From contig NZ_PGDQ01000001.1 in the NCBI RefSeq assembly GCF_003073135.1, forward strand, positions 186,001-250,000: a stretch of DNA of 64,000 bases. The letters are read 5' to 3'. The position numbers and the translations under genes are program-made. The first letter of the stretch is position 1. Each line of letters opens with the position of its first letter. This document shows positions 1 to 8,285 of the stretch, piece after piece. The notes under the pieces were generated by a model that saw only the letters and a list, made by a program, of their open reading frames with translations, did not search any database and was not told the origin of the DNA. The DNA comes from Euzebya rosea (GTDB lineage: Bacteria; Actinomycetota; Nitriliruptoria; Euzebyales; Euzebyaceae).

Positions 1-573
1 GCCGATGGAGATGACCTTCACGCCATGGGCCTGCAACGGCATGACCATGTTGTTGAAGGCGACCGGCTTGCCCTCGACCCCGAGCATCCGGGGGATGGAG
101 TAGCCCCACACGTCGGCGTCGAGGACACCCACGTTCAGGCCCTCGTTGGCCAGCGCGACCGCGAGGTTGGCCGTGACCGAGGACTTGCCGACGCCGCCCT
201 TGCCCGAGGCGATGGCCACGACCTTGGTGCGGCTGTCCGTCTCGGCGAAGGGGATGACGACCTGTCCGCCGGGGGCACGGCCCGCGCCGCCGCGGACCTT
301 CTCCGCGACGCTGGCACGCTGCTGCTCGGTCATCGAACCCAGCCGCACCTCGACGGCGGTGACGCCCTCGACCTTCTGCACGGCGGCCGTGACCTCGCGG
401 GTGATGGTGTCCTTCATCGGACAGCCGGGAACGGTCAGCAGCACGTCAACGGTGACCTTGCCGTCGTCGGCGACGTCAACGCCGTCGACCATGCCCAGGT
501 CGGTGATCGGCTGGCCGATCTCGGGGTCGTTGACCGTGCCGAGGGCCTGCATCACCTGGTCGGTCGTGGGCAT
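1..573 (-). CDS. mrp: Mrp/ApbC/NBP35-family Fe-S cluster carrier ATPase (5' part, runs off the window)
   Basis: The gene reads from an ATG at 573 out of the left edge, so only the first 191 residues are present. The N-terminal ~90 residues are a MIP18/DUF59 domain (DPEIGQPITDLGMV, with Cys in VPGCPM). The start of a ParA/MinD-type ATPase follows, with the deviant Walker A motif SGKGGVGKSSVT and the DAD of the switch region (VLDADVWGYSIPRMLG). Proteins of this family bind and transfer Fe-S clusters in the cytoplasm and may assist maturation of Fe-S enzymes. A clear ribosome binding site (AAGGAG) lies about 11 bases before the ATG. The fusion of DUF59 to the ATPase is the usual arrangement in actinobacteria. 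Family assignment is secure; the specific client proteins cannot be inferred. Confidence 0.93.
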   Translation of the reverse strand, partial: MPTTDQVMQALGTVNDPEIGQPITDLGMVDGVDVADDGKVTVDVLLTVPGCPMKDTITREVTAAVQKVEGVTAVEVRLGSMTEQQRASVAEKVRGGAGRAPGGQVVIPFAETDSRTKVVAIASGKGGVGKSSVTANLAVALANEGLNVGVLDADVWGYSIPRMLGVEGKPVAFNNMVMPLQAHGVKVISIG

Positions 574-665
574 GGCAACAACACTCTCCTTGAGGGATTG
601 CGGGGGACCGTCATGGTATCGGCGGCCCGAGATCCCGCCCAAGGCGACGCAGGAGGGGTGGCTGG

Positions 666-908
666 TCAGGCGGTCAGGCGGTCCACCGGCATCGTCTGCG
701 CGTCCTCCGCGTCGCCGTCCGTGCGTCCGTCGGCGACGACGAGGAGTCGCTTCCCGTCGAGGCCGACCGGCGTGGCGGTGTCCGGTTCGGGTTCGGCTGG
801 GTTGCGGTCGTACCACTCGCCGAACCGCCAGTAGCCGAAGGCGAGGGTCGCCCACACGGTGACCGCGAAGATCATCGTGCCGATCAGCAGCAGCACCTGG
901 TCGCTCAT
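666..908 (-). CDS. Small single-pass membrane protein of unknown function
   Basis: This 80-residue protein starts with MSDQVLLLIGTMIFAVTVWA, a single hydrophobic segment at residues ~4-25. A Trp/Tyr-rich juxtamembrane stretch (FGYWRFGEWYDRN) and a hydrophilic acidic tail follow. The ATG at 908 overlaps the stop codon of the upstream gene by four bases (ATGA), so the two small proteins are probably translationally coupled and may form one membrane complex. I do not recognise the family. It could be a small subunit of a transporter or respiratory complex, but nothing in the sequence proves that. The coupling and the good hydrophobic segment argue that it is a real gene. Confidence 0.6.
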   Translation of the reverse strand: MSDQVLLLIGTMIFAVTVWATLAFGYWRFGEWYDRNPAEPEPDTATPVGLDGKRLLVVADGRTDGDAEDAQTMPVDRLTA

Positions 909-1144
909 CGGGTGCGCTCCCCGGTGAGGACCAACGTGCCGAGCGAGTGGATGCTGGGCACCCACAGGCCGACGAAGATGGCCTGGGTCTGGTTGCCGAG
1001 CGCCCAGAGCGTCACGCTCAGCGCGAGGGACAGGAAGCTTGCGACCATGAAGGCGACCTTGGTCGCCCAGAAACGCCGGTCGGCGTCGGTGCGGGGTGAC
1101 GTGGCTGACGTCGCCTCGCTCGTGCGGTCCATGACTGATGGCAT
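905..1144 (-). CDS. Small two-pass membrane protein of unknown function
   Basis: A 79-residue protein with a hydrophilic N-terminus (~25 residues) and two predicted membrane segments (FWATKVAFMVASFLSLALSV and AIFVGLWVPSIHSLGTLVL). An AGGAG ribosome binding site lies eight bases before the ATG at 1144. Its stop overlaps the start of the following 80-residue membrane protein, so the pair forms a tiny coupled operon. The phrase FVGLWVPSIHSLG recalls small two-helix proteins found next to transporters in actinobacteria, but I cannot place it in a named family. Only 67 bases separate it from the end of the upstream acyl-CoA synthetase on the same strand, so co-transcription is possible. Confidence 0.6.
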   Translation of the reverse strand: MPSVMDRTSEATSATSPRTDADRRFWATKVAFMVASFLSLALSVTLWALGNQTQAIFVGLWVPSIHSLGTLVLTGERTR

Positions 1145-1211
1145 CGGGTCGTCTCCTCGGTGGGGGGTGTGGCGTCACCCTGCCCATCCGAGGAGTTGTT
1201 CGAACGATCGA

Positions 1212-2606
1212 TCAAGTCTGGTTCGGCGCCTTCGGCGACAGTTGCGTCGCCAGGACGTTGCGCAACGGCTTGCCCGAGGCGGTGCGCGGCAGGTCGTCCA
1301 GCACGAGGACGGCCTTGGGGGTCTGGAACCCGGCGAGGCGAGCCCTGAGGAACGCCCTGATCTCCTCACCGTCCGGTGAGGTCCCGCGGCGACCGACGAC
1401 TGCCGCCGTGACTCGCTGCCCCCACTCCTCGTCGGCGACGCCGAACACCACGCCCTCGGCGACGGCGGGGTGGGCGAGGAGGACCCGCTCGACCTCCGCG
1501 GGGTAGACGTTGACGCCGCCGGTGACGATCAGGTCGGTGCGGCGGCCCGAGAGCGTCAGGTAGCCGTCGGCGTCCAGCGAGCCGAGGTCCCCGACGGTGA
1601 ACCGGTCGCCCCGCCAGGCGCGGGCCGTCGCGTCGGGGCTGCGCCAGTAGGCGAACCGGGCGTGTGGGGGCGAGGAGACCCAGACGGTGCCGACCTCGTC
1701 CACGTCGGCGGTGCTGCCGTCCTCCCTGGTGACCTCCAGCGTCCGGCCGGTCCGGGCCCGGCCGACCGAGCCGGGCCGCTCGAGCCACTCCGCGGGGGTG
1801 ATGTCGGTGAACTGACCCTCCGTCGATCCGTAGAACTCGTGCAGCACCCCGTCGGGGAACGCCTCGAGGGCCCGACGCTTGAGGGGTTCGGGGCAGGCGG
1901 CGCCGGCGTGGTGGATCCACCGCAGGCTCGACAGGTCGGTGGTCGCGAGGTCCGGGTGGTCCAGCAGCCGTGACAGGTGGGTGGGGACCATGAACGCGGT
2001 GGTGACCCGGTGGCGCTCGATGGCGGCGAGGGTCTCCCCGGCATCGAAGTGCGGCTGCACCACGACGTGGCCGCCGCGGTTCAGCGTGTTGAGCGCGTAC
2101 CGATGCGGGCCGGAGTGGAACAGGTGGGAGCACACCAGGTGCACGTCGTCGGGACCGGTTGGGTTGGCCGTGGTCTCGTCGTCGGCCCACGCTGCCGCCA
2201 GGTCGGGGGACAGGACACCGGTCCACACCCCCTTCGGCGTGCCGCTCGTGCCCGAGGTGTAGTGCATCGCGCGTGCGAGGGGCACGGGGTGCAGGTCGTC
2301 GGCGGGGCGGGCCGCAAGCAGGGTTGCCTCGTCGAGCAGCAGGTCGGGGTCCAGGCGGCCGACGTTGGCCCGGTCCGTCACCACCAGCGTGGCGTCGGCG
2401 TCTGTGGCCAGCTCGGCGACCTGCCGGTCCGACAGCGCCGTGTTCAGCGGAACCGGGACGATGCCCGCGCGCAGGGCACCCCACGTGAAGGCCAGGAACG
2501 CCGGGCTGTTGTCGGCGAGCAGGACCACCCGGTCGCCGGTGTCGGCACCGTGGGACCGCAGGGCCCCGACGGCATGGCAGGCCAGTGTCTCCCAGGACGT
2601 CGTCAT
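1212..2606 (-). CDS. AMP-dependent acyl-CoA synthetase/ligase
   Basis: A 464-residue ANL-superfamily adenylating enzyme, expected to convert a carboxylic acid, ATP and CoA to acyl-CoA, AMP and PPi. The core motifs are present: the phosphate-binding loop YTSGTSGTPKG near residue 115, the aromatic motif YGSTEG near 270, the hinge GRRTDLI near 365, and the C-terminal lysine region PRTASGKPLRN near 445. At 464 residues it is shorter than the usual 500-560, mainly because the N-terminal subdomain starts late (it begins near the TWETL-like motif), so substrate preference cannot be guessed. The ATG at 2606 is the only good start. It follows the GspE-type ATPase genes on the same strand after 74 bases, but no functional link is obvious. 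Confidence 0.9.
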   Translation of the reverse strand: MTTSWETLACHAVGALRSHGADTGDRVVLLADNSPAFLAFTWGALRAGIVPVPLNTALSDRQVAELATDADATLVVTDRANVGRLDPDLLLDEATLLAARPADDLHPVPLARAMHYTSGTSGTPKGVWTGVLSPDLAAAWADDETTANPTGPDDVHLVCSHLFHSGPHRYALNTLNRGGHVVVQPHFDAGETLAAIERHRVTTAFMVPTHLSRLLDHPDLATTDLSSLRWIHHAGAACPEPLKRRALEAFPDGVLHEFYGSTEGQFTDITPAEWLERPGSVGRARTGRTLEVTREDGSTADVDEVGTVWVSSPPHARFAYWRSPDATARAWRGDRFTVGDLGSLDADGYLTLSGRRTDLIVTGGVNVYPAEVERVLLAHPAVAEGVVFGVADEEWGQRVTAAVVGRRGTSPDGEEIRAFLRARLAGFQTPKAVLVLDDLPRTASGKPLRNVLATQLSPKAPNQT

Positions 2607-2680
2607 CGGCCGGTCACCCTACCCGCTGGGTCCGATGGGGCCTGCGGCGGGCAGGGACTGTGGCGGAAGGGCGATCCGGG

Positions 2681-4978
2681 TCAGGCGGCGTGGATGGCGC
2701 GGCGCCGCAGGAGGCGGGTCAGCCGGGCGATGAGGACCTCGAGGTCCACCGGCTTGGCCAGCCAGTCGTCGGCACCGGCGCGGAGCCCCTCCATCTCGGT
2801 CTCCGGGTCGTCGTAGCCGGTGATGATCATGATCGGCAGGTCGCGGACCGTGGGACGGGCACGGATCTCGCGGGTGACCGCGTAGCCGTCGAGGTCGGGC
2901 AGGCCCTTGTCGATCACCGCCGCGTCGAAGCGGTTGGCGTGGACCGCGGCCAGGGCGGCCTCGCCGCAGTCGGCCTCGACCACCTCGAAGTCGCCGGCGA
3001 GCATCGCCTGCAGGGCGCCTCGGACGCTCGGGTCGTCGTCGACGACGAGGATCCGCGGCAGGGTCGAGGGATCACCTTCGCCGTCGACGGCCACCGGGCC
3101 GGTGACCATGCCGGTGGCCGTTCCGCACGACGGGCAGGCCAGCCAGGCCGGGTCGAGCGCACGCTCGCACTCCGCGCACTGGTTGGGTCGCAGGTCCGCG
3201 GTGCACCACGGGCAGGTGCGGAAGTCGACCTCCACCTGCTGCGCGCAGACCGGGCAGTGGTTGGCCGCGTGTTCGGTGCGCGGGGTGACGCGCAGGACCT
3301 CGTCCAGGGTCGTCATGCCCTGACCGGCCTTGTGGATGGCGTCCTCGCGAAGGCCGCGAAGCCCGCCGGCCCGGGCGGCCTGGGCGATCGCGTCGGTGCT
3401 GGCGTTGTCGGCGATCAGCTCCCGGACGGGACCGTCGACGGTCAGGATCTCGAACACCCCGGCGCGTCCGCGGTACCCGGAGTGCATGCAGGCGTTGCAG
3501 CCCGCGCCCTCGACGAAGCGGGCGTCCGGCGGAAGGGACAGGCGCTGGCGGTGCCGGTCGTTGGGCGGCACCTCGCGGGTGCAGTCGGGACACACGGTCC
3601 GGACCAGCCGCTGCGCCATCACCATCGTCAGGGCCGAGGCGATCAGGTAGCCGGGCATCCCCAGCTCCGCCAAGCGCACGACGGCGCTCGGGGCGTCGTT
3701 GGTGTGCAGCGTCGACAGCACGAGGTGACCGGTCAGCGACGCGTGCAGTGCGAGCTCCGCCGTTTCGGGGTCGCGGATCTCTCCGACCATGACGATGTCG
3801 GGGTCCTGGCGCAGCATCGTGCGCAGCGCCCGGTTGAGGGTGTAGCCGGCCCGCTCGTTGACCTGGGACTGCACGACGCCCTCGAGCTCGTACTCGACGG
3901 GATCCTCGACGGTGATGAGCTTGCGCTCCTCCGTCGCGAGGTGCTGCAGGAAGGTGTAGAGGGTCGAGGTCTTGCCGGACCCCGTCGGGCCGGTGACGAG
4001 GACGAGGCCCTGGGGGCGCTCGACGGCGGAGAGGACCTGGGCGGCCTGCGCGGAGGACATGCCGATGTCCTCGGGGGTCAGGCGGGCGTTGTCGCGCCGG
4101 AGCAGGCGGATGACGACGGACTCGCCGAACATCGTCGGGAGCGTCGACAGGCGAAGGTCGACGGCATCCTCGGGCCGGTCGCTGCCGCGGAAGTGGGCGC
4201 GGCCGTCCTGCGGCTTGCGCTTCTCGGCGATGTCGAGGCCGGCGATGAGCTTGATGCGGGAGATCAAGGGGCCCGAGATCTGGCGCGGCAGGTTCATCGT
4301 CTCGTGCAGCACGCCGTCGATGCGGTTGCGGACGACGATGGAGTCGGGACGCGGCTCGACGTGGATGTCGGAGGCGCCGCCGGTCAGGGCACGGAGGATG
4401 ATCTCGTCGGCCAGCTTGATGATCGGGCCGTCGTTCTCGCTCGTGGCCGTGATCTCGAGCTCTTCAGGTTCCTCCTCCTCCTTGCGGTACGCGGAGAAGA
4501 AGTCGTCCTGCTGGGCCCGGGCCTCGACGCCGTAGGCCTCCTGGACGGTCTGGCGCAGCGTCTTGGTGGGGACGACGACGATGCGCAGCCGGCGGGCGCC
4601 GATGGCCACGCGCACGTCGTCGAGGCCGACGATGTTGGTCGGGTCGACGCAGGCGACCGCCACGACGTCGCCGTCCTCGGCCCACAGGGGCATGACGAGG
4701 TGGCGCTCGGCCAGGCTCCGCGAGATCCGCGAGGCCAGCTCGGCGTCGACGGGAAGGACGTGCTCGTCGCGGTACTCGAGGTCCATCTGCTGGGCCAGGA
4801 CCATGCCGATCTCGTCCTGGGTGCAGAACCCGAGCCGGACCGCAGCCTCGCCGAGGCGTTCGAGTCGACCGTCGATCTCGATACGAGACGACAGCAGCTC
4901 GTCGACCTGCTGCAGCGTGAGGACGCCCTCGTCGACCAGCAGGTCGCCGAGGCGCTTCCTCGTGTTCACTCCGTCCAT
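2681..4978 (-). CDS. GspE/PilB-type secretion/pilus ATPase with zinc ribbons and a C-terminal receiver domain
   Basis: This 765-residue protein combines an N-terminal GspE-N/MshEN domain (to ~residue 150) with a hexameric traffic ATPase: Walker A GPTGSGKTSTLY, Asp box VEDPVEYE, Walker B MVGEIRDPETAE, His box LSTLHTNDAPSA. The family's tetracysteine zinc motif (CPDC...CNAC) is present. Two further CxxC pairs follow (CPVC/CPWC and CAEC/CPSC, a double zinc ribbon). The protein ends in a response-regulator receiver with an acidic DDD cluster, phosphoacceptor Asp in VIDKGLPDLDGY and the conserved Lys in LAKPVD. Such ATPases power type IV pilus or type II secretion assembly at the inner face of the membrane; the receiver suggests control by phosphorylation. 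ATG 4978 is preferred over an in-frame TTG at 4987. It lies 19 bases after its paralogue. Confidence 0.9.
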   Translation of the reverse strand: MDGVNTRKRLGDLLVDEGVLTLQQVDELLSSRIEIDGRLERLGEAAVRLGFCTQDEIGMVLAQQMDLEYRDEHVLPVDAELASRISRSLAERHLVMPLWAEDGDVVAVACVDPTNIVGLDDVRVAIGARRLRIVVVPTKTLRQTVQEAYGVEARAQQDDFFSAYRKEEEEPEELEITATSENDGPIIKLADEIILRALTGGASDIHVEPRPDSIVVRNRIDGVLHETMNLPRQISGPLISRIKLIAGLDIAEKRKPQDGRAHFRGSDRPEDAVDLRLSTLPTMFGESVVIRLLRRDNARLTPEDIGMSSAQAAQVLSAVERPQGLVLVTGPTGSGKTSTLYTFLQHLATEERKLITVEDPVEYELEGVVQSQVNERAGYTLNRALRTMLRQDPDIVMVGEIRDPETAELALHASLTGHLVLSTLHTNDAPSAVVRLAELGMPGYLIASALTMVMAQRLVRTVCPDCTREVPPNDRHRQRLSLPPDARFVEGAGCNACMHSGYRGRAGVFEILTVDGPVRELIADNASTDAIAQAARAGGLRGLREDAIHKAGQGMTTLDEVLRVTPRTEHAANHCPVCAQQVEVDFRTCPWCTADLRPNQCAECERALDPAWLACPSCGTATGMVTGPVAVDGEGDPSTLPRILVVDDDPSVRGALQAMLAGDFEVVEADCGEAALAAVHANRFDAAVIDKGLPDLDGYAVTREIRARPTVRDLPIMIITGYDDPETEMEGLRAGADDWLAKPVDLEVLIARLTRLLRRRAIHAA

Positions 4979-4997
4979 CCGATCCAACCGATCCGGT

Positions 4998-7211
4998 TCA
5001 GTCCACGTGTTCCAGCAGCTCTTCCAGCCGGTTCAACGCGTTCTTCGGGGTAGTCCTGGTGCTGACGGCATCAGTGGCACCTGCCCTGACCGCGTCGAGC
5101 CTTGCATCCTCATCGGCAGGATTCATCACGAACACAGGAGTGTCGACCGTGACCTGTCGACCACGCAGCTCGTGGGTCAGCGCATACCCGTCGACGTCCT
5201 CGAGTTCGGCGGACACGAACACCGCGTCGGCGCGCGTCCTTGCGACGGCGTCGAGGGCGTCCTCACCGGACCCGACCTCGACGACCTCGTAGTCCTTGTC
5301 GCGGAGTGCCCGAGCGACGCCGACGCGGTGTTCCTCGTCGGGATCGGCGACGACCACCCGCTTGGGTTCCTCGCGGACGGGAGCCAGCACGGCAGGCTGC
5401 ACGGGGGCGGGCGCCGGCTGGGCCGGCACCATCGGGGCCCGCGCGGCGAGCGCGGCTGCGGCGACGGCGGCGACGTGCTCGTCGTGCTCCTCCACCGCGT
5501 CGGTCGGGGTGGTCCGCAGGACCTCCTCGAGGGTCGTGATGCCGTCGCGAGCCTTCACGAGGCCGTCCTCGCGAAGCGACACGAGGCCCGCCCGGCGTGC
5601 AGCACGCCGGATCTCGGCTTCCTCGGCCTTGGCCATCATGGCGTTCTTGACGCCCTTGTCGACGGTCAGGATCTCCATGAACGCGATGCGACCGCGATAG
5701 CCGGTGTGGCCGCAGGCGGCACAGCCGTGCCCGGTCACCCAGCCGTCGTAGGCGATGTCCTCGGGGGTCAGCCGCAGCCGGTCGATCTCGCGCTGGGTCG
5801 GGGTGTGTGGGCCGATGCAGCTGGGGCACACACGGCGGCCGAGGCGCTGGGCAACCACCATCGTCAGCGACGAGGCGATGAGGTAGTCGGGGATGCCGAG
5901 GTCGGCGAGGCGGGTCACGGCGCCGGGGGCGTCGTTGGTGTGGAGGGTGGAGAACACCATGTGACCGGTCAGCGAGGCCTGCAGGGCGAGCTCGGCGGTC
6001 TCGAGGTCGCGGATCTCACCGACCATGACGACGTCGGGGTCCTGGCGCAGCACGGTCTTCAGTGCCGAGGAGAACGTGAAGCCGATCCGGGCGTTGACCT
6101 GGGTCTGGTTGACCCCGGGCAGTTCGTACTCGACCGGGTCCTCGATGGTGATGAGGTTGTGCTCGTCGTCGGAGAGGTGGGACAGGAAGGCGTAGAGGGT
6201 CGAGGTCTTTCCGGCACCGGTCGGGCCGGTCAGGAGGCACAGGCCCTGCGGTCGCTCGATGTGGGCCAGGACGTTGGCGTGCTGCTCGGGGGACAGGCCG
6301 ACCTCGTCCAGCTGCAGCTGCTCCGCGCCCTTGCGGAGCAGACGCATGACCATCTTCTCGCCGTACAGCAGCGGAAGGGTCGAGACACGGAGGTCGACCT
6401 CGGAGTCCTTGCTGCGGTAGGTCGACCGACCGTCCTGGGGACGGCGGCGCTCGGCGATGTCCAGGGACGCGATCAGCTTCAGCCGGCTGATGAGCGGACC
6501 GTGGACGTTCTTCGGGATCTGCATGACCTCCTGCAGCACACCGTCGATGCGGTAGCGGACGCGGGAGGAGTTCTTGCCGGGCTCGACGTGGATGTCGCTG
6601 GCGTTGCCGTGCAGGGCGTCGTGGATGATCTGCTCGGCCAGGCGGATGACCGGCGCACGTTCCTCGACGGAGTCGACGATGTCGTCGGCCTCGTCGGCGA
6701 TGGACTCGGAGTCGGTGGAGATCTGGTCGAGCAGCGCGCCGGTGCGGGAGCCGTCGGAGAGGTAGACCCGCTTGAGCGCGTCGCCGATGCGGTCGGGGGA
6801 GGTGACGATCGGCCGGAGGCGGCGGGCACCTGCGGACAGCCGTACGTCGTCCATCGCGACGATGTCGGTCGGGTCGGCGGTCAGCACCACGAGGGTGCCG
6901 TCCTGCTCGGTCCACATCGGCACGATGCCGTGGCGGCGGGCCAGGGACTCGGGAACGGCCTCGCGGGCGCTGGCGTGGGGCTCGGGCAGGGTCGTGCCGG
7001 CGAACTCCAGGCCGAACTGCTTGGCGACGATGCGGGAGACGTCCTGCATCTCGACGAAGCCGAGCCGGGCGATGGTCTCGCCCAACCGCTCGCGCTTGCC
7101 GTCGATGACCATCCGGCTCGCCAGGGCCTCGAGCAGCTCTCCTTGGGAGATCAGCTCTTCGGCGACCAGCCATTCGCCGATCGGCTTCTTGCTTCGTCGT
7201 TCCTGAGTCAT
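4998..7211 (-). CDS. GspE/PilB-type ATPase with a degenerate (pseudo-)receiver C-terminus
   Basis: A 737-residue paralogue of the next gene in the operon. It has the MshEN domain, a full ATPase core (Walker A GPTGAGKTSTLY, Walker B MVGEIRDLETAE, His box STLHTNDAPGA) and the zinc tetracysteine (CPSC...CAAC). It lacks the extra zinc ribbons and instead has an Ala/Pro-rich linker before a receiver-like tail. In that tail the phosphoacceptor position is Ser (FVSAELEDVDGY) and the conserved Lys is replaced (VSTRTTPKN), so it should not be phosphorylated in the usual way. The ATG at 7211 is chosen over a longer in-frame start at 7265 because the family's N-terminal motif begins just after it. The two ATPases probably act in the same pilus-like or secretion machine, perhaps as a regulated pair. 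Confidence 0.88.
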   Translation of the reverse strand: MTQERRSKKPIGEWLVAEELISQGELLEALASRMVIDGKRERLGETIARLGFVEMQDVSRIVAKQFGLEFAGTTLPEPHASAREAVPESLARRHGIVPMWTEQDGTLVVLTADPTDIVAMDDVRLSAGARRLRPIVTSPDRIGDALKRVYLSDGSRTGALLDQISTDSESIADEADDIVDSVEERAPVIRLAEQIIHDALHGNASDIHVEPGKNSSRVRYRIDGVLQEVMQIPKNVHGPLISRLKLIASLDIAERRRPQDGRSTYRSKDSEVDLRVSTLPLLYGEKMVMRLLRKGAEQLQLDEVGLSPEQHANVLAHIERPQGLCLLTGPTGAGKTSTLYAFLSHLSDDEHNLITIEDPVEYELPGVNQTQVNARIGFTFSSALKTVLRQDPDVVMVGEIRDLETAELALQASLTGHMVFSTLHTNDAPGAVTRLADLGIPDYLIASSLTMVVAQRLGRRVCPSCIGPHTPTQREIDRLRLTPEDIAYDGWVTGHGCAACGHTGYRGRIAFMEILTVDKGVKNAMMAKAEEAEIRRAARRAGLVSLREDGLVKARDGITTLEEVLRTTPTDAVEEHDEHVAAVAAAALAARAPMVPAQPAPAPVQPAVLAPVREEPKRVVVADPDEEHRVGVARALRDKDYEVVEVGSGEDALDAVARTRADAVFVSAELEDVDGYALTHELRGRQVTVDTPVFVMNPADEDARLDAVRAGATDAVSTRTTPKNALNRLEELLEHVD

Positions 7212-7232
7212 GGTTCTTGTCTTCAGTCGGTA

Positions 7233-8006
7233 GTGTTGCCCCCGATCTTGAGCACCTTTCGCCATGCAGTCCTGATTGTTCTCCTGCTCGTGCTGGCCAC
7301 GGGATGCGAGCTGCGCCTGGAAACGCGGGTCGATCTGGACGACGAGGGAGGTGGGCAGCTGCTGTTGACCATCTCACCGGATGCCGAGCTCGTCGAGATG
7401 GCTGGCTCGGCCGGTGTGGACCCGCTGGGTCGCCTGGTCGAGCGTGTCGAGGTCCTCGACGGCTGGGACCTGATGACCGCCGAGGCGGAGGACGGCACCC
7501 TCCTCGAGGTCACCGTCAGCAGCGGCTTCGACGGTCCCGAGGAGTTCGGTGTCCGCTACGAGGAGCTGCGTGGCGCGCTGGACGCCCCCGAGGCGTCGTT
7601 GCTCGGCCCCATGACGCTGTCGCTGGACCCCGAGACCGACGTGGTCAGCCTGAGCGGGAGCGTGCCGTTCCAGCTGACCGAGGTGGCAGCGGCGGATGCC
7701 GGCATGCCACTGGAGGCGCTGGCACCACAGGTCGACGCGGTCGTTCCCTACACGTTCGTGGTCACGACGCCGGTACCGCTGGTCGAGGGATCGACGACGG
7801 TCACGACCCCGGTCGACCCCGAGGACCCCGAGGGCGCGCAGCAGGTCGTGCTGGACCTCTCTCCGGGTCAGGAGCAGGTGGTCGAGGTGGCCTACGTCCG
7901 CCCCGGCTTCGACCTGACCGCCTGGTTGCTGCAGGGCGGCGTTGCCCTCCTGGCGATCCTGGCGATCGCCGGCGGCGTCATGGCCCAGCGGCGTCGCATT
8001 CGCTGA
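7233..8006 (+). CDS. LppM-like lipoprotein with C-terminal membrane anchor
   Basis: The protein (~257 residues) starts with a short signal peptide ending in the lipobox LATGC, so the mature protein should be lipidated on Cys. The following LETRVDLDDEGGGQLLLTIS resembles the LppM/DUF3153 domain of mycobacterial envelope lipoproteins. A hydrophobic segment near the end (WLLQGGVALLAILAIAGG) and a basic tail (QRRRIR) indicate a second anchor, an arrangement seen in that family. No ATG exists before the signal peptide; GTG 7233 or TTG 7248 must be used. The gap to the divergent ATPase start at 7211 is only about 21 bases. A small CCCC-GAAA-GGGG hairpin lies about 28 bases after the stop. Family assignment is moderate. 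Confidence 0.68.
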   Translation: MLPPILSTFRHAVLIVLLLVLATGCELRLETRVDLDDEGGGQLLLTISPDAELVEMAGSAGVDPLGRLVERVEVLDGWDLMTAEAEDGTLLEVTVSSGFDGPEEFGVRYEELRGALDAPEASLLGPMTLSLDPETDVVSLSGSVPFQLTEVAAADAGMPLEALAPQVDAVVPYTFVVTTPVPLVEGSTTVTTPVDPEDPEGAQQVVLDLSPGQEQVVEVAYVRPGFDLTAWLLQGGVALLAILAIAGGVMAQRRRIR

Positions 8007-8040
8007 CCGCGATCCGCATCCGGGGCTGTCCGCCCCCGAA

Positions 8041-8285
8041 AGGGGTGGGTCGCGGCTGCGTGGCCGGTGCCTTCATGTCGGTAGCGGTGGCAGCGGCGCG
8101 GAGGCGGTGAACGAGTGCCTTGGGTCGCACCTTGCAGCGACAGGCGGGGTGCCGATCGGGATCGGGCCGACCGTGGGTACAGCGCTCGGGGTGTCAGCCT
8201 CGGCCGCGCAGTGCCCCGATGGTCCTGCTGGGACTCCGTCGCGTGCCGTCCGCCTCGTCAGGCGGCGAGGGGTGGGTCGCGGCTG
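8041..8285. repeat. 18-bp direct repeat duplicating the 3' end of the HNH gene
   Basis: An 18-base sequence (AGGGGTGGGTCGCGGCTG) occurs at 8041-8058 and again at 8268-8285. The second copy encodes the last residues (SRDPP) of the interrupted DUF222/HNH gene; read on the minus strand the first copy would encode the same SRDPP. The stretch between the lipoprotein stop and the HNH stop (8007-8257) otherwise shows no gene. The first copy may be the remnant of a second, eroded HNH gene end. Confidence 0.5.

Noticed and set aside
4563-7232. The upstream part of a plus-strand open frame that runs into the LppM-like gene
   Set aside because: It is antisense to the two GspE-type ATPases, which have complete domain motifs; only the last ~257 codons from 7233 have a signal peptide and family similarity.
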